NCBI RefSeq assembly: GCF_023091745.1
Contig: NC_068913.1
Span: forward strand, 34,044,501 to 34,108,500
Direction of reading: 5' to 3'
Length of the DNA: 64,000 nt
From: Budorcas taxicolor
Lineage: Eukaryota; Chordata; Mammalia; Artiodactyla; Bovidae
Made by a program: the position numbers and the translations under genes. Positions 1 through 12,166 of the stretch are shown in pieces. The stretch's first letter is position 1; each line of letters begins with the position of its first letter. The notes below the pieces were generated by a model. It searched no databases. It was not told where the DNA came from and saw only the letters and a list, made by a program, of their open reading frames with translations.

Positions 1-2254
1 ACTGTGACCCTGGGTTGGTTTTTTTTTTTTTTTTTCACCTCCTTGGTCTTATTTCCACAGTTGTAAAGAGAGTTAAACTATTTATACCATCCTTTGCCTT
101 TTTCACAACAGAACACTCTGGAGGCTTTCTACAAATATTTGTGGTATTTCATTTTCAGAAAAAGGGCTAAGGTTGGAAATATCAATGAAATTATCGTACC
201 ACTTCAGAAAGTTATATCAAATGCAAAAGGGGAAGGGATTATTGCTTGACACTAGAAAATAATGGAGATTTTGTGTGTATGTAACTAGTATCAGAGAAAA
301 GAAAGCTTATTTAAATACCTCAGCTAAATAAGAGTTGGTAGTGAAAGCAGAATACAAATGAAAAACTATCCCCTATAAAGGAATTCCTTACTGATGCCAA
401 CCACCATCACAAGCCAGTGTCTTGGCCAGAGATTGTACGAAATTTGTCTCAAATCTCCAAGTAAACCAATTTATTTCCATAAATGGATTTCTTCTGTTAG
501 AGCCTCATGCTTCATATGAACTTAGATGAGAAATTATTATCATAATACAGAGTTTATAGGTGAAAGAGAATTAACAAGGAGAAGCAAAACGTCAAAATTT
601 TGGAACTGATGAATCAAATATCAAATTACTGGATGATGGATCAGTCAGTAAGAATGTTTACTAATAACTACATTTTGCCTTTAAATTGATTTTCTGACCG
701 CTTCCCTTAGATTACTAAAGAGTGTATCAACTTAGTTATTTTAATTTTATAGAAACAAAGATAATTAGAACAAAAACTGGAGCCTTTTGAGACCAATTGG
801 AAAATACTAGACCAAACTAAAGGTAAATAAAATATCATTAGGTTTAGACCACGTATATTGGATTTAAAGAATTTAAAGTGCTCAGTTATAATGTCTGTGT
901 TTACTTCAGTTCCTGGTAGTTTCTTGAAATATTCTGTAGGAACTGGAAAAAGAGACGTAAAAATTTCAATTGTGCTGAGGTGACTATGCCTGGATTGGCT
1001 TTTCTTTCTCTAGACTGGAAATGTTCATTTGAGCAACATTTTCAAGAGAAATTTTTCCTAAAATTAAACTTCAGCATAGTTGCTCCCTCATGGCAAATAG
1101 CTTTAGGAGTAGTGACTTAAGAAGCTGGCAAGAATAGTGAGATTAGCAGGGCTCTAAGAGAAAATAAAAGATCCTGCAGATGATTCTTTATTTTCAGTAT
1201 TTGAAATGAGTACCATTATAAGATGCAGCTTTAATACTTTGTGATTAGGAGTATCCCTGTGCATTCTATCTGTTTAATTCATTCTCATAAAATGAAGAAG
1301 AGAAAAGCTCAATGGAACAAACTGAGTGATTTGACAAATAGAAATGTAGCCATTTCTATTTGTCACTTATTTAAAATAATAAGTTCCAAAGCAAACAAAA
1401 AGTAATTTATTGGAAATTATTGGGCTTTTCCCCTGTGATATTTCAAATTTTTTCAGAGACTAAAATTTTTAGAATCTATGGAAATTGAAAATACATTTTG
1501 TTAACAAAAATTTTGTAATATGAAAGTAGATGAAGACTCTCAGTGATAATAGCAGAGAAGATTACTTAGCTTATTTAGTTTATACCTCCAGTTCTTACCA
1601 AAATAAAGCTTTTTAACCTGGCCCTGCAACTTTGAAGTTATTAATAATGTAAATATAGAAGAGATTTTTACTTTATAAAATTTCTGTTCCACTGCAAAAA
1701 TTTAAATATATTTTTAACAAGAAAAGTCCTTATGGTCCAAAATCAGAACGAATAATATTTGAAAACAAAGAAGCCAATCAAATTTGGGTTGATTTTTCCT
1801 TCTCCCTCTTGTGCTGTTGTGCTTTTCATGTTGAAAATCTTTCATGCCAAGGACACATTCAAAAGTAGACACACTGTACTTGACATTTTAAGCTTACCTC
1901 ATTTTACTTTGTTCCTTTTATTTTGTAATATAATGAACTTGAAGTAATTATGTACCACTTATTCATAGCTTAGACTACACATGTAGGCTGGTCTCAACTA
2001 AGTCATTATTTTCCATGAATCCTGTGATTCTTGACACTAGAAATAACCTCTCACTCCTCTGATGTTAGGGTTTTGAAAGGTGAATTTCACGTAGCACTTT
2101 TTATATTGTAAGAAATTTATCATTAAAATTTTTTAACTTATGTCCTCTATCAGTGTAAACTGGTGAGCAAGTCTGAATTATCCTTGTAAATAAAGTAAAC
2201 TCGAAGTTTGCAGAGGTTTTTTGTTCGATTTGGTTAGGTCTATGTTGCTTATTG
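1..2254. other. AT-rich intergenic sequence, no gene recognised
   Basis: A T17 run at 19-35 and a perfect 15-bp hairpin at 1332-1365 are the only notable items. The open frame at 1759-1947 (62 codons) shows no recognisable domain and looks like chance. Confidence 0.6.
1332..1365. repeat. Perfect 15-bp inverted repeat, 4-nt loop
   Basis: Arms TGACAAATAGAAATG and its exact complement, separated by TAGC. No G-C-rich stem or T tract follows, so it is not a terminator type. Possible remnant of a DNA transposon or chance. Confidence 0.8.
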
Positions 2255-2257
2255 CTA

Positions 2258-2332
2258 ATTTCCCAATACCTAAAATTGTGCTTGACACATAGTATATACT
2301 CAATAAATATTTGTTGAATGAATGAATGCATG
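2258..2332 (+). repeat. L2/MIR-type 3' tail
   Basis: Contains CTCAATAAATATTTGTTG followed by GAATGAATGAATG, the typical end of old L2/MIR elements. The two families share this tail, so I do not choose between them. Confidence 0.6.
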
Positions 2333-3225
2333 ATACTGTCTTAACATCCAGCCTTTTATGAAGCAAGTCTTCAGTTGTAGAACATAGAAATGGTGGGGTT
2401 TGGGGGTACAAATTCACACTATTTCACCATCTAAAAGACATGTGGTAACCCTATTTCAAAGAAAAAAACTAGTTACTTTGGGGATTGAGAATATAGACTA
2501 ACTCTGCAACAAAATAAAACTATTTAGTTTCCGGTTTTGTGAAGGTGCTGAAGAATCTGATTAACTCTATTATCAGTACAATCACAAAAGATAGAGCGTC
2601 ATAAACTTTAATCACTTCATGCACAGACTAACTTCTAAAAAATAATCGAGAGCAGAACTGAATTCAAAGGAAACTTTTGAGACTTAGTATATGAATGATT
2701 TTTGTGACATTTGGCAACTTACATTGAGTAAGTATAAGGTTTTTATGATACAATCCTATTTGAAGAGAAGAAATGATTTTTTAAAAATTGTCCAGAAAAA
2801 GAACCAGTCTATGATCAAAAACTCCAAATTATTACACAGTCATTTTCAAGTTAAAAAAAGTAAAGTTGCCTAGAACCTCATACAGATTATCAAATGGGAT
2901 TCTGGAAAGTTACTGTGAAGTCTTCCCCTTCTACTTTGAAATAACTGGTTTTTCAGGTATGGAAATCTACACTTTGATTTTTATGGAATCCTTAATTTTT
3001 ACATTTATCATTTCATGATGGGCAATATCAAACAGTATCCAAAATGTAGTAGTACAAAGCCATATGGTTTTATTATGTGGTTAGCTAACAAAAATTGTTT
3101 ATATAAAATCACTAGATTCTGAAAATGATCAATCTAGTGATACATTTTTCTGTAAAGACTTTCATGTATTGGGTATATTTGGAACTGGACTTACTCACAT
3201 CTACATTTCTCTCTTTAATATATGT
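2333..3225. other. Intergenic, nothing recognised
   Basis: AT-rich, with only short chance frames of about 60-80 codons on either strand. Confidence 0.5.
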
Positions 3226-3451
3226 TGTGTGTGTGTGTGTGTGCTCAGCCATGTCTGACTCTTGGCCACCCCCAAGGACTGTAGCCTGCCAGACTCCTCT
3301 GTCCATGGAATCTTCCAGGCAAGAATCCTGGAGTGGTTGCCATTTCCTTCTCCAGGGGATGTTCCCGATCCAGGGATTGAACCTGTGTCTCTTACTAACA
3401 TCTCCTGCATAGGCAGATGGATTCTTTACCACTGCACCACCTGGGAAACCC
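3226..3451 (-). mobile_element. Bov-tA SINE with (TG)n tail
   Basis: Minus-oriented tRNA-Glu-derived ruminant SINE, ending in the complement of the 5' motif CTTCCCTGGTGGC. A TG run at 3226-3243 lies at its 3' side. The frames at 3112-3483 come from it. Confidence 0.85.
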
Positions 3452-4388
3452 TAATCAGTGTCATCAAAAAGCATTTGGCATAGTAGTGTTTTCTTATTTA
3501 TTCAACAAATATTTGAGCCCCCAAAGGTGTAGGACATTGTGGAGGGCAGAAGTTGATATGTGAGATGTGGTCCTTTCTCACCCCGTAAGAGAAGCATATA
3601 AATGCCGTTTATACAGCCCTTAAATATGTCAGTGACATACCCCAAAAGCCCTTAACTTTCTTTAATGGCCCATAAAGATTGTTTTTAGGAATTCTTGCAA
3701 ACCCTTCTTGAATTTATCTAAATATGAAATATCAAACTACCTTCAAAAAACAATGACTTAATCAAATAAACTAAAAAAAATTTTTTTTCTCAGAAGTTTT
3801 TTGGTTCATCATGTCCTAACAGAGACTGGCAGTAGAGGTCACAAGAAACTCACTACCTACCCTCTAAAGAACTTTGTTTTTTCCAAAGATCTCAAGAGTG
3901 AAAGTACACTTTCTAATTCTAAATACCAAACAAGTTCACACTCATCGCACCAGTTCCTTTCAGCAATTTTTGAACTTTAATCATATAACCTCTTATTTTA
4001 ATGTTCTAGTTTATAGTGTCCTGGTTCTTTCAGTCTGGGACCTTAAGATACTCATTGGTGGCTATCTTTGATTATTTATTGCCTTTTTCTAGACTTCTGT
4101 CTTCCTTTCATTGTTTACAGAACAATAGTCAACATCCAGGCAGGGGTTCACTATAATTTCATGAAAGGAGAATTTCTATTTTTTCATCTTGTTTCAGTAA
4201 TGTGTGAGTATCCCCCAGGGTGGATAGATTTCAGGCTTCTTGGACCTGCATCTTGGGCTGCTATTTAAATGCAACTATACACACTAACTTCTCAATCTCT
4301 TTCTGAGGTATTGGTTATTGCTTGGATCAGAGCTCCTCATTTTTCCTCTTACACTGAAGCTTATTTTGTACTCTTTATGTTCTTTTTT
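3452..4388. other. Intergenic, nothing clear
   Basis: Near 3498 an antisense L2/MIR tail (TTCAACAAATATTTGAG) is visible. The rest is AT-rich and unassigned. Confidence 0.45.
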
Positions 4389-4690
4389 TTTAAGTCTTTA
4401 TTGCTTCTGTTTTATGTTTTGGGTTTTTTGCCTCGAGGCATGTGGGATCTTAGTTCCCTGACCAGGGGTTGAATATGTACCTCCTGAATTGGAAGATGAA
4501 GTCTTAACCACTGGACCACCAGGGAGGTCCCTGCAGCCCTCCAGGCTTCTCTGTCCATAGAATTCTCCAGCAAAAATACTGGAGTGGGTAGCTGTTCCCT
4601 TCCTCAGGGGATCTTCCAAACTCAGGGATCAAACCCAGGTCTCCTGAACTGCAGGCGGGCTCTTTACCATCTGAGCCACCAGGGAAGCTG
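4389..4690 (-). mobile_element. CHR-type SINE followed by truncated Bov-tA
   Basis: 4389-4531 is an antisense CHR SINE ending CCACCAGGGAGGTCCC; 4532-4690 is an antisense Bov-tA ending CACCAGGGAAGCTG. Two insertions lie side by side. Confidence 0.8.
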
Positions 4691-4810
4691 GTGAGTCAGA
4701 AGACACATTTATAGGAAAGGATGGAGGAAAAGAAATAACTGTAAACTAGTGTGTTAATGTGGTGAAAAAAAATCATCAGCACTGTTCTATCCCACAGAGG
4801 ATACTGTTTG

Positions 4811-5014
4811 CTGTTGTTGTTGTTGAGTCGTGTCCAACTCTTGTGACCTCATGGCCTGTAGCCTGCCAGGGTCCTCTGTCCAAGGGTTTTCCCAGGTAAG
4901 AATACTAGAGTGAGTTGCCATTCCCCTCTCCACGGGATCTTCCCAAACTAGGGATCGAACCCCTGTCTGCTGCATTGGCAGGCAGATTTTTTGCCGCAGA
5001 GGCCCTAGGGAAGC
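4811..5014 (-). mobile_element. Bov-tA SINE
   Basis: Antisense Bov-tA with a GTT-repeat tail at 4812-4825 and the typical GAGTCGTGTCCAACTC start of the reverse copy. Confidence 0.85.
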
Positions 5015-5275
5015 CAAGGATACTCTTACTAATGATGAACATATCAGGTTCATCTCAGTGGTGTCACACGCGAGCTTAACCTTATAATTTTATCTAGCTG
5101 TTCCCTAATTTGAAAATGACTGGACTGGACTAAGTGATCTTTAAAGCCCTTCTGAACTCTAGCATTTTACTAATTCTCCTGAAACAGTTAATTCCTACCC
5201 AAGGCTGACTTTCCTTATAGCTTATTTGTTGCTCTATAGTATTTAAATACTCTCTAGAGAAACTTTTATCACAAG

Positions 5276-5399
5276 AATAATGGAGTGGATTGCCGTTTCC
5301 TCCTCCAAGGGATATTCCTGACCCGGGGATTGAACCTGCGTCTCTTGTGTCTCCTTCATTGTAGACAGATTCTTTACCTGCTGAGCCATCAAAGAAGCA
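5276..5399 (-). mobile_element. Truncated Bov-tA SINE
   Basis: Only the 5' half of the SINE, antisense, ending CTGAGCCATCAAAGAAGC. Confidence 0.75.
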
Positions 5400-5760
5400 A
5401 AGGGAAGCATTACAGCCAACACAGAGGCATGATTCAGTTGATTTTTGTGGGAACAAATGCAGAATACACAAGAGGATAATAATTTCCATCTAGAGAGTTG
5501 TCATCGTAGCAGAATTCATTTTTTGAAAAACCTCACTTATAAATAAAGGTGAGAGGAAGAGGGAGTGAGCTTTTGTCCCCCAGGCACCAGCCTTTAGAAA
5601 TTCTAGCATCACTTAAAATAAACTAACCATTTGACCATTAACCATTTTGACTGTATTAAAGTGTACAATTCACTTGACATTTACTACATTATGTAGTTAT
5701 GTGACCTTCCCATTACTTAGTTTCAGAACCTTCTCCTCACCCCAAGAAGAACTCTCATTT

Positions 5761-5936
5761 GCTCTTTTGGATCTACTACACATAAAATTAAACATGAGTT
5801 CTAGCCAAACTTGAGTACTCACCTTCACCTTCTGTAGGCTGAAACTATTAAGATTCAAGCAACAAACACTAATTAAATTTATACCTTAAATAGACAAAGT
5901 ATTAAATAATGAGAGAGTTCAATCTAAAGTCAATAT
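5761..5936 (+). repeat. Local direct duplication, copy A
   Basis: 176 bp matching 6519-6694 with about 9 differences and no gaps that I can see. It does not resemble a known interspersed family. Borders are sharp on both sides. Confidence 0.9.
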
Positions 5937-6180
5937 GTTCTTGTCTATTATGTGATGGTTTTATCTAACTGGTGATCCTTTAAATTTCTTTTAGACTATT
6001 CTATTTCTATAGGACACAATTTGCTACTAGTTGCACTTTTCTCAACTATGAGACCATAATTTGTTTTCTAAAGGATTAATCTGCTGAAAGAGATTCTACA
6101 CCTACTTACATTATACTTAGCTAAGTGAGATTCCTTGTGTTAGCCAGGAATGGTAATTCACACCACACATGCTATAGACA

Positions 6181-6387
6181 GGCTTCCCTGGTGGCTCAAA
6201 TAGTAGAGTCTGCCTGCAATGCAGAAGACCCTGGTTCAGTCACTGGGTCAGGAAGATCCCCTGGAGAATGGAATGGCTACCCACTCCAGTGTTCTTGCCT
6301 GGGGAATCTCATGGACAGAGGACCTTGGTGGGCTACAGTCCATGGGGTGGCAAAGAGACATGACAGAGAGACTAATACTTCCACTTC
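6181..6387 (+). mobile_element. Bov-tA SINE between the duplicated blocks
   Basis: Sense Bov-tA with an imperfect target duplication ACACATGCTAYAGAMA at 6165-6180 and 6388-6403. It contributes the frames at 6125-6562. Confidence 0.85.
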
Positions 6388-6518
6388 ACACATGCTACAG
6401 AAATGCTCTTTGAGGAACTGGGTTAGTCATCTCCCTTTTGTTTTATTTTTTTTTCTTTCCTTTTTTGCTGCTGAAAACGGATTATTTTTACTTCGAAAGC
6501 TAAGGTTTTTTTCCAGTT

Positions 6519-6694
6519 GCTCTTTCGGTTCTACTACACATAAAATTAAGCATGAGTTCTAGCCAAACTTTAGTACTCACCTTCACCTTCTGTAGCCTGA
6601 AACTATTAAGATTCAAGAAACAAAGACTAATTAAATTTATACCTTAAACAGACAAAGTATTAAATAATGAGAGAGTTCACTCTAAAGTCAATAT
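6519..6694 (+). repeat. Local direct duplication, copy B
   Basis: Second copy of the 176-bp block, offset 758 bp from copy A. Its right border coincides with the 24-bp palindrome at 6684-6707. Confidence 0.9.
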
Positions 6695-6707
6695 ATATAT
6701 TGACTTT
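6684..6707. repeat. 24-bp perfect palindrome
   Basis: AAAGTCA, then ten bases of alternating AT, then TGACTTT; exactly self-complementary. It sits at the right end of duplication copy B. Confidence 0.9.
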
Positions 6708-6871
6708 ACATTGTCAAATATAATTTTTAAAAAATTATAATTAACTATGGTTTAGCCACAGTTGTCTCCTTTTTAAGTTATAGGTTGGAAACATTTCAAT
6801 TTTTATTTAAATAAAGTTGTACTTATAGAAACTTTGAATAGTACAGTGAATCCATATACCTTTCTGATTTA

Positions 6872-6913
<42 letters not shown>
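6872..6913. repeat. TG/TA/CA compound microsatellite
   Basis: (TG)n-(TA)n-(CA)n run, nearly self-complementary as a whole and so able to form a cruciform. Confidence 0.9.
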
Positions 6914-6914
<1 letters not shown>

Positions 6915-8040
6915 TGGTTTTTTTGTATGAACTATTTGAAAAAGGCTTCAGTCATCTTGACGCTTTACCCTTTCAATCTGCACCTTCTAAGAATAGTAAT
7001 ATTCTCCCATAGAATCGTTATGCTATTGTTCACAGCTAAGAAAATTAACACTCATTCAATCATATTAGCTAATATGCATTATTCAAATTCACTTTCCCAA
7101 ACTGACCCAAATACCTTTTGTGGATGTTTATTTGTTAGGGTCTAGATGCAATCAAGTTTTAAGTATAGCCTACAGAAATCATATCTTTTCAATGTCTTTT
7201 AATCCAAACCATTCCATCCCCACCCCAGCCTTTCAGGCTGGTTGGTTGTAAAATTTCTCACATTCTGAATTTGTCAAATTAGTTTCTCCAAATTAGATTC
7301 AGGTTAAACACTTTTGGTAAGAATACTCTTAAAGTTGAAAACCCTACACTTTATTACAATACAGATTCATGGAGCACTTATGTTGTTCCATCATTAATGT
7401 TGCTAAATTTGGTTCTTTTATGGTAACTGCCAGCTCTCACCATTGTAAAGGAATATTCCTTTCTTTTATGATTTTTTTCCTTTTATGATTATAATGTAGC
7501 ATGAAATTTTGACTCCATGCAAATATCCTTTTTTCCAGCAACCATTCATCCAAGGGTTTTAGAATCCATTGCTAATTTCTGACTGAATTTGTTATTATAT
7601 TGAGGAATAGATGATGACTTTCTATCAGTTATATGTTTACTAACTGGCATTCACCTGTAAAGAACTATCCCACACTTTCTCTGTGTGTGTGTGTTAGTGT
7701 TCATTTTTAAGAGTTGGGGGGGTGGCCGGTGTGTGTGTGTCAAACATGAAGTTTGACCCTTTAATATATTTACAAATATTTTCTGCAGTTTATCATTTTC
7801 CTTCAACTTTACGGTATTTGTCACACAGTTTATGTCTCTATGTAATTTAATTTATCAATTTCTTTTATTGCAAATGGATTTTGAGTCATAATAGAAAGGA
7901 TTCTCTCACACTTAGATTATGAAGAAATTTACTTATGCTTTTTCTGAAACTCATATGATTTCATTCCTTTCATTTAAATCGTTGCTTCATTCTAATAAAA
8001 AATAAAAACAGAACTACAAAAAAGAAGAGCTATTGAGAGA
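6914..8040. other. Old interspersed sequence and TG-rich stretch
   Basis: 7360-7660 resembles an old antisense L1M-type 3' region (phrases such as AGAATCCATTGCTAATTTC). TG runs at 7682-7740 surround a G-rich patch. No gene is supported. Confidence 0.4.
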
Positions 8041-8168
8041 GTTCCCTGGCAGTCCAGTGGTTAGGATTCTGCATTCTTATTGCCAAAGGCCCAGGTTCAA
8101 TCCCTGGTTGGGGAACTAAGAAGATCCCACTAAGTCATGTGGCATAGCCCCCCAAAAAAGAAAAAAAA
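8041..8168 (+). mobile_element. CHR-type SINE
   Basis: Sense copy, beginning GTTCCCTGGCAGTCCAGTGG and ending in an A-rich tail. Confidence 0.8.
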
Positions 8169-8884
8169 GGACAGTTACTGAATCTGTCAAGAGTCATTAG
8201 ACAACTGTGGAGATAATCGTATGATTTTTCTCCTTAGACTATTACTATGATGAATTTACTATTAAACATCCTTGTATATACAGAATTAATCCTCTTTGGT
8301 GCATTTGTTTTAAATGCTGTTTGGATTCTACTTGCTAATAACTCATTCAGACTATTTGGAATGACATCTTAAATGAAATTTGTCTCAGTTTTCTGTTTTG
8401 TGCCACTTTTAAGTTTAGATATCAATGTTAAACTTACTTCACAAAACAATTTGGATTTTTAAAAAAGTTTTCTGAAATAATCTGCATGACCGTGATATTA
8501 TCTGGTTTTTGAGTCAGAATTAACCATGGAAATCACCTGGGCCTGGCACTTTTTCCTGAATTAGTTCTTTAATAAATGTATCTATTTCTTCTAGAAACTG
8601 GTGTGTTTAAGCTTTCTGTCACTATGGAGGGCAACACTGATGAAAGGAAGCGTATTTCAACATGAGTAAGCTTGGTTGATACCTCCAGTTCAAATCCATC
8701 ACAGCAGAGATCTCCCTCACCTTCGCTTATTCTTTCTATGTATTTCTATCTTCCTTCCCTCACAAACAGGAAAATATGGGCTGCCAACATCAGTATTTCC
8801 ACTCATTATTTTCAAATTATGCACAGTTTCAATTCTGTTAAGTCCAAAAGGCCGTGTTTTAATTTGGGGAAGGTTATGAACAGA
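8169..8884. other. Unassigned, likely old L1 remnant
   Basis: The 8330-8600 part reads like a decayed antisense L1. 8676-8870 is unassigned; its frames lack recognisable domains. Confidence 0.35.
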
Positions 8885-9824
8885 CTGGTTCCAAATAGGA
8901 AAAGGAGTACGTCAAGGGTGTATATTGTCACCCTGCTTATTTAACTCATATGCAGAGTACATCATGGGAAACGCTGGGCTGGAAGAAGCACAAGCTGGAA
9001 TCAAGATTGCCGGGAGAAATATCAATAACCTCAGATATGCAGATGACACCACCCTTATGGCAGAAAGAGAAGAGGAACTAAAAAGGCTTGTGATGAAAGT
9101 GAAAGAGGAGAGTGAAAGAGTTGGCTTAAAGCTCAACATTCAGAAAACTAAGATCATGGCATCTGGTCCCATCACTTCATGGCAAACAGATGGGAAAACA
9201 GTGGAAACAGTGTCAGACTTTATTTTGGGGGGCTCCAAAATCACTGCAGATGGTGATTGCAGCCATGAAATTAAAAGACACTTACTCCTTGGAAGGAAAG
9301 TTATGACCAACCTAGATAGCATATTCAAAAGCAGAGACATTACTTTGCCAAGGTCCATCTAGTCAAGGCTGTGGTTTTTCCAGTGGTCATGTATGGATGT
9401 GAGAGTTGGACTGCGAAGAAAGCTGAGCACCGAAGAACTGATGCTTTTGAACTGTGGTATTGGAAAAGACTGTTGAGAGTCACTTGGACTGCAAGGAGAT
9501 GCAACCAGTCCATTCTAAAGGAGATCAGTCCTGGGTGTTCTTTGGAAGGACTGATGTTGAAGCTGAAACCAATACTTTGGCCACCTCATGTGAAGAGTTG
9601 ACTCATTGGAAAAGACTGATGGTGGGAGGGATTCGGGGCAGGAGGAGAAGGGGACAACAGAGGATGAGATGGCTGGATGGCATCACGGACTCGATGGACG
9701 TGAGTCTGAGTGAACTCTGGGAGTTGGTGATGGACAGGGAGGCCTGGCGTGCTGTGATTCATGGGGTCGCAAAGAGTTGGACACGACTGAGCGACTGAAC
9801 TGAACTGAACTGATGAACACCGTT
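8885..9824 (+). mobile_element. BovB (RTE) LINE, 5'-truncated 3' part
   Basis: Encodes part of the reverse transcriptase, including NNLRYADDTTL with the YADD active-site motif, in a frame at 8925-9362; the downstream frame is broken by stops and shifts. Ends in GAACTGAACTGAACTGA, the BovB tail. An inactive fragment. Confidence 0.93.
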
Positions 9825-10520
9825 TAGAATCTAGTGGAAGCATTAAACTCTTTAGAAAAATAAACACAAACACAGCTAGTTCTGAATACTTATTCAAAGG
9901 CTCAGGATTTCTCTAACACTACACCCAAGCCAAGGACCCTAAGTTAAGACTCATTTCTTTAAACTACCTCCTGTAAGGAGTATCTTGTTCTAAAGAAAAT
10001 TCAGTTATTAGATGTAGAGTTGGGTTAGATTATTTTAAGACATTACTCAACCCTGAGGTTCCAATTTAGAATGTTTAACTGAATGGTAAAACAAAGCACT
10101 GTAAAAGACTGACCAAGCATTTATGGATTCCTTATCCAAATGACTAATTTTAAGAATGGCAACTGAGAGATGCTTCCAGGTAAGAGGGTCCGTCTCTCTT
10201 TTTTCTTGAATAATTTTTTACAAAAATTTGTTTTTTCCCAGATATTGAGAATTATTTTTCACTGAATTTGATGAAGTGTACCTACCACTTCATATTTTAA
10301 AATTCTACATTTTATCTTTGGAGTTAAAAAAATAATCACAATTTGACTACATTATTTTAAATGGATAAAAACACCTATGTTTTTAAAAATTCAAACAGCA
10401 ATAAAAAAGGTACTGGGAAATTTAAGCCTCCCTTCGGTATGTGACCTGCAGTCAACTAGTTTCCCTCCCAAGAGGGAATGTCCGTGTCATATGTATTTCC
10501 AGAGTACTACTTATAGCAGT
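9825..10520. other. Intergenic, nothing recognised
   Basis: AT-rich, no SINE and no convincing frame. Confidence 0.45.
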
Positions 10521-10789
10521 GGAGAAGGCAATGGCACCCCACTCCAGTACTCTCGCCTGGAAAATCCCATGGACGGAGGAGCCTGGTAGGCTTCAGTCCA
10601 TGGGGTCGCTAAGAGTCGGACACCACTGAGCGACTTCATTTCGCTTTTCACTTTCATGCATTGGAGAAGGAAATGGCAACCCACTCCAGTGTTCTTGCCT
10701 GGAGAATCCCAGGGACGGGGGAGCCTGGTGGGCTGGCGTCTGTGGGGTCGCAGAGAGTCAGACACGACTGAAGTGATTTAGCGGTAGCA
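10521..10789 (+). mobile_element. BOV-A2 SINE (dimer)
   Basis: Two BovA monomers (GGAGAAGGCAATGGCACCCC and GGAGAAGGAAATGGCAACCC starts). Target duplication CTTATAGCAG/CTTAGAGCAG. High similarity to other copies suggests it is young. Confidence 0.9.
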
Positions 10790-11147
10790 CTTAGAGCAGG
10801 TATTTTCGTATCTCCATTTCATGGGTGAACACATACATGGGTGAACACACTTAGAGATCCACGAATGGCAGCATAGAATATATATTGTACTACACCTTGT
10901 TTTCCACTTTACCTGTATATTTTGATGGTTATATCAGTACATATAGATTGTATCATTTTCTTAATGTTTTTCATTTTTTGAATGACAACAGTTTTGAATA
11001 GGTTGCCATAATGTAGTTTTTACTAGTTTTCTGTTGATGCACATTTAAGTTGCATCAATAAGGAATTTCATTTGTGAATACTTGTGCCCATGTTCATGTA
11101 TATCTAAGGTATATTTCTAGAAGTATCTATTAAAATTATTTTGGTTG
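10790..11147. other. Old repeat-like intergenic sequence
   Basis: Phrases such as GATGCACATTTAAGTTGC suggest an old antisense L1-type remnant; not assigned with confidence. Confidence 0.3.
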
Positions 11148-11261
11148 TTTTTGGTGGTGCTGCTCAGCTTGCAGGTATTTAGATCCCAGATCAGAGATCG
11201 AACCCAGGCCCTCAGCTGTGAAAGTGCTGAGTCCTAACCACTGGACCCTCAGGGAAGTCCC
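11148..11261 (-). mobile_element. CHR-type SINE
   Basis: Antisense, ends CCACTGGACCCTCAGGGAAG. Confidence 0.8.
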
Positions 11262-11524
11262 ACTATTTAAATTTAAAAGCAAACTTTTCATATTATATAG
11301 TTTGGCAATTAGTAAGTAAAATAAGTGTATATCTTTGGGTGTATCTTAAGATATAAACCCAATTAAAAATGTCAATTAGTTTTTAAAATGTATTAGTATC
11401 CTGTTCTCCAGAGATGACTAGAATTCTAATGTCCATTTAGATTTGGAGTACTATATACTATCAACATATTGAACTCAAAGTTTGGCGCATTTCTATGAAT
11501 ATTCATGTTAAGATTTGGTAAAGT

Positions 11525-11637
11525 TTTATTTATTTTTAATTTTTTGGCAGCATGCAGGATCTGCTCAGGATTTCCTGTGCCCACTGTGCCCATTGGAAGT
11601 GTAGAGTCTTAACCACTGAAACAGCCAGGGAAGTCCC
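11525..11637 (-). mobile_element. CHR-type SINE, short
   Basis: Antisense, with an imperfect target duplication AAGATTTGGTAAAG/AAGATTTAGTAGAAG. Confidence 0.75.
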
Positions 11638-11974
11638 AAGATTTAGTAGAAGTTTTGATCAGCTCTTGGAGTGATCTGGTTAATTAAATGCTCTCATCAA
11701 TTGACTTTTAGTCAGAAACTCTTTTATTTCAGCTCTTGCAGTCTTAAAAATGTTTGCTTCCTGCTTTTACTCCAATAAACAACTTTTAACAATCTTCACA
11801 CACCTTCATGTCTAATTGTATTTTGTTGTGGAAATTATAGGACCTTTACTAAACAGTCTAAAAGTCATGGAATGAAAATTATTTCTCTAAATAAGATTTT
11901 AGCACTTCATTTTTTATGACACATCTCTGTCATCTAAAAGTAGAGTAACCCTTAGCTTAGTGAGAACTTAATTT
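11638..11974. other. Intergenic, nothing recognised
   Basis: AT-rich, no gene or clear repeat. Confidence 0.4.
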
Positions 11975-12166
11975 CTGTGCTATGCTCTGCTTAGTCGCTC
12001 AGTCATGTCTGACTCTTGGCAACCCCATGGGCTGTAGCCCATCAGGCTCCTCTGTCCATGGGGATTCTCCAGGCAAGAAGACTGGAGTGGATCTTCCCGA
12101 GCAGTGAATCCAGGCCTCCTGCACTGCAGGCAGATTCTTTACCACCTGAGCTACCAGGGAAGCCCT
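11975..12166 (-). mobile_element. Bov-tA SINE
   Basis: Antisense Bov-tA ending CTACCAGGGAAGCCC, with a small internal deletion after ACTGGAGTGG. Confidence 0.85.

Noticed and set aside
8925..9362. 145-codon RT frame as a possible active gene
   Set aside because: It is a 5'-truncated BovB fragment lacking the endonuclease part, with the downstream frame broken.
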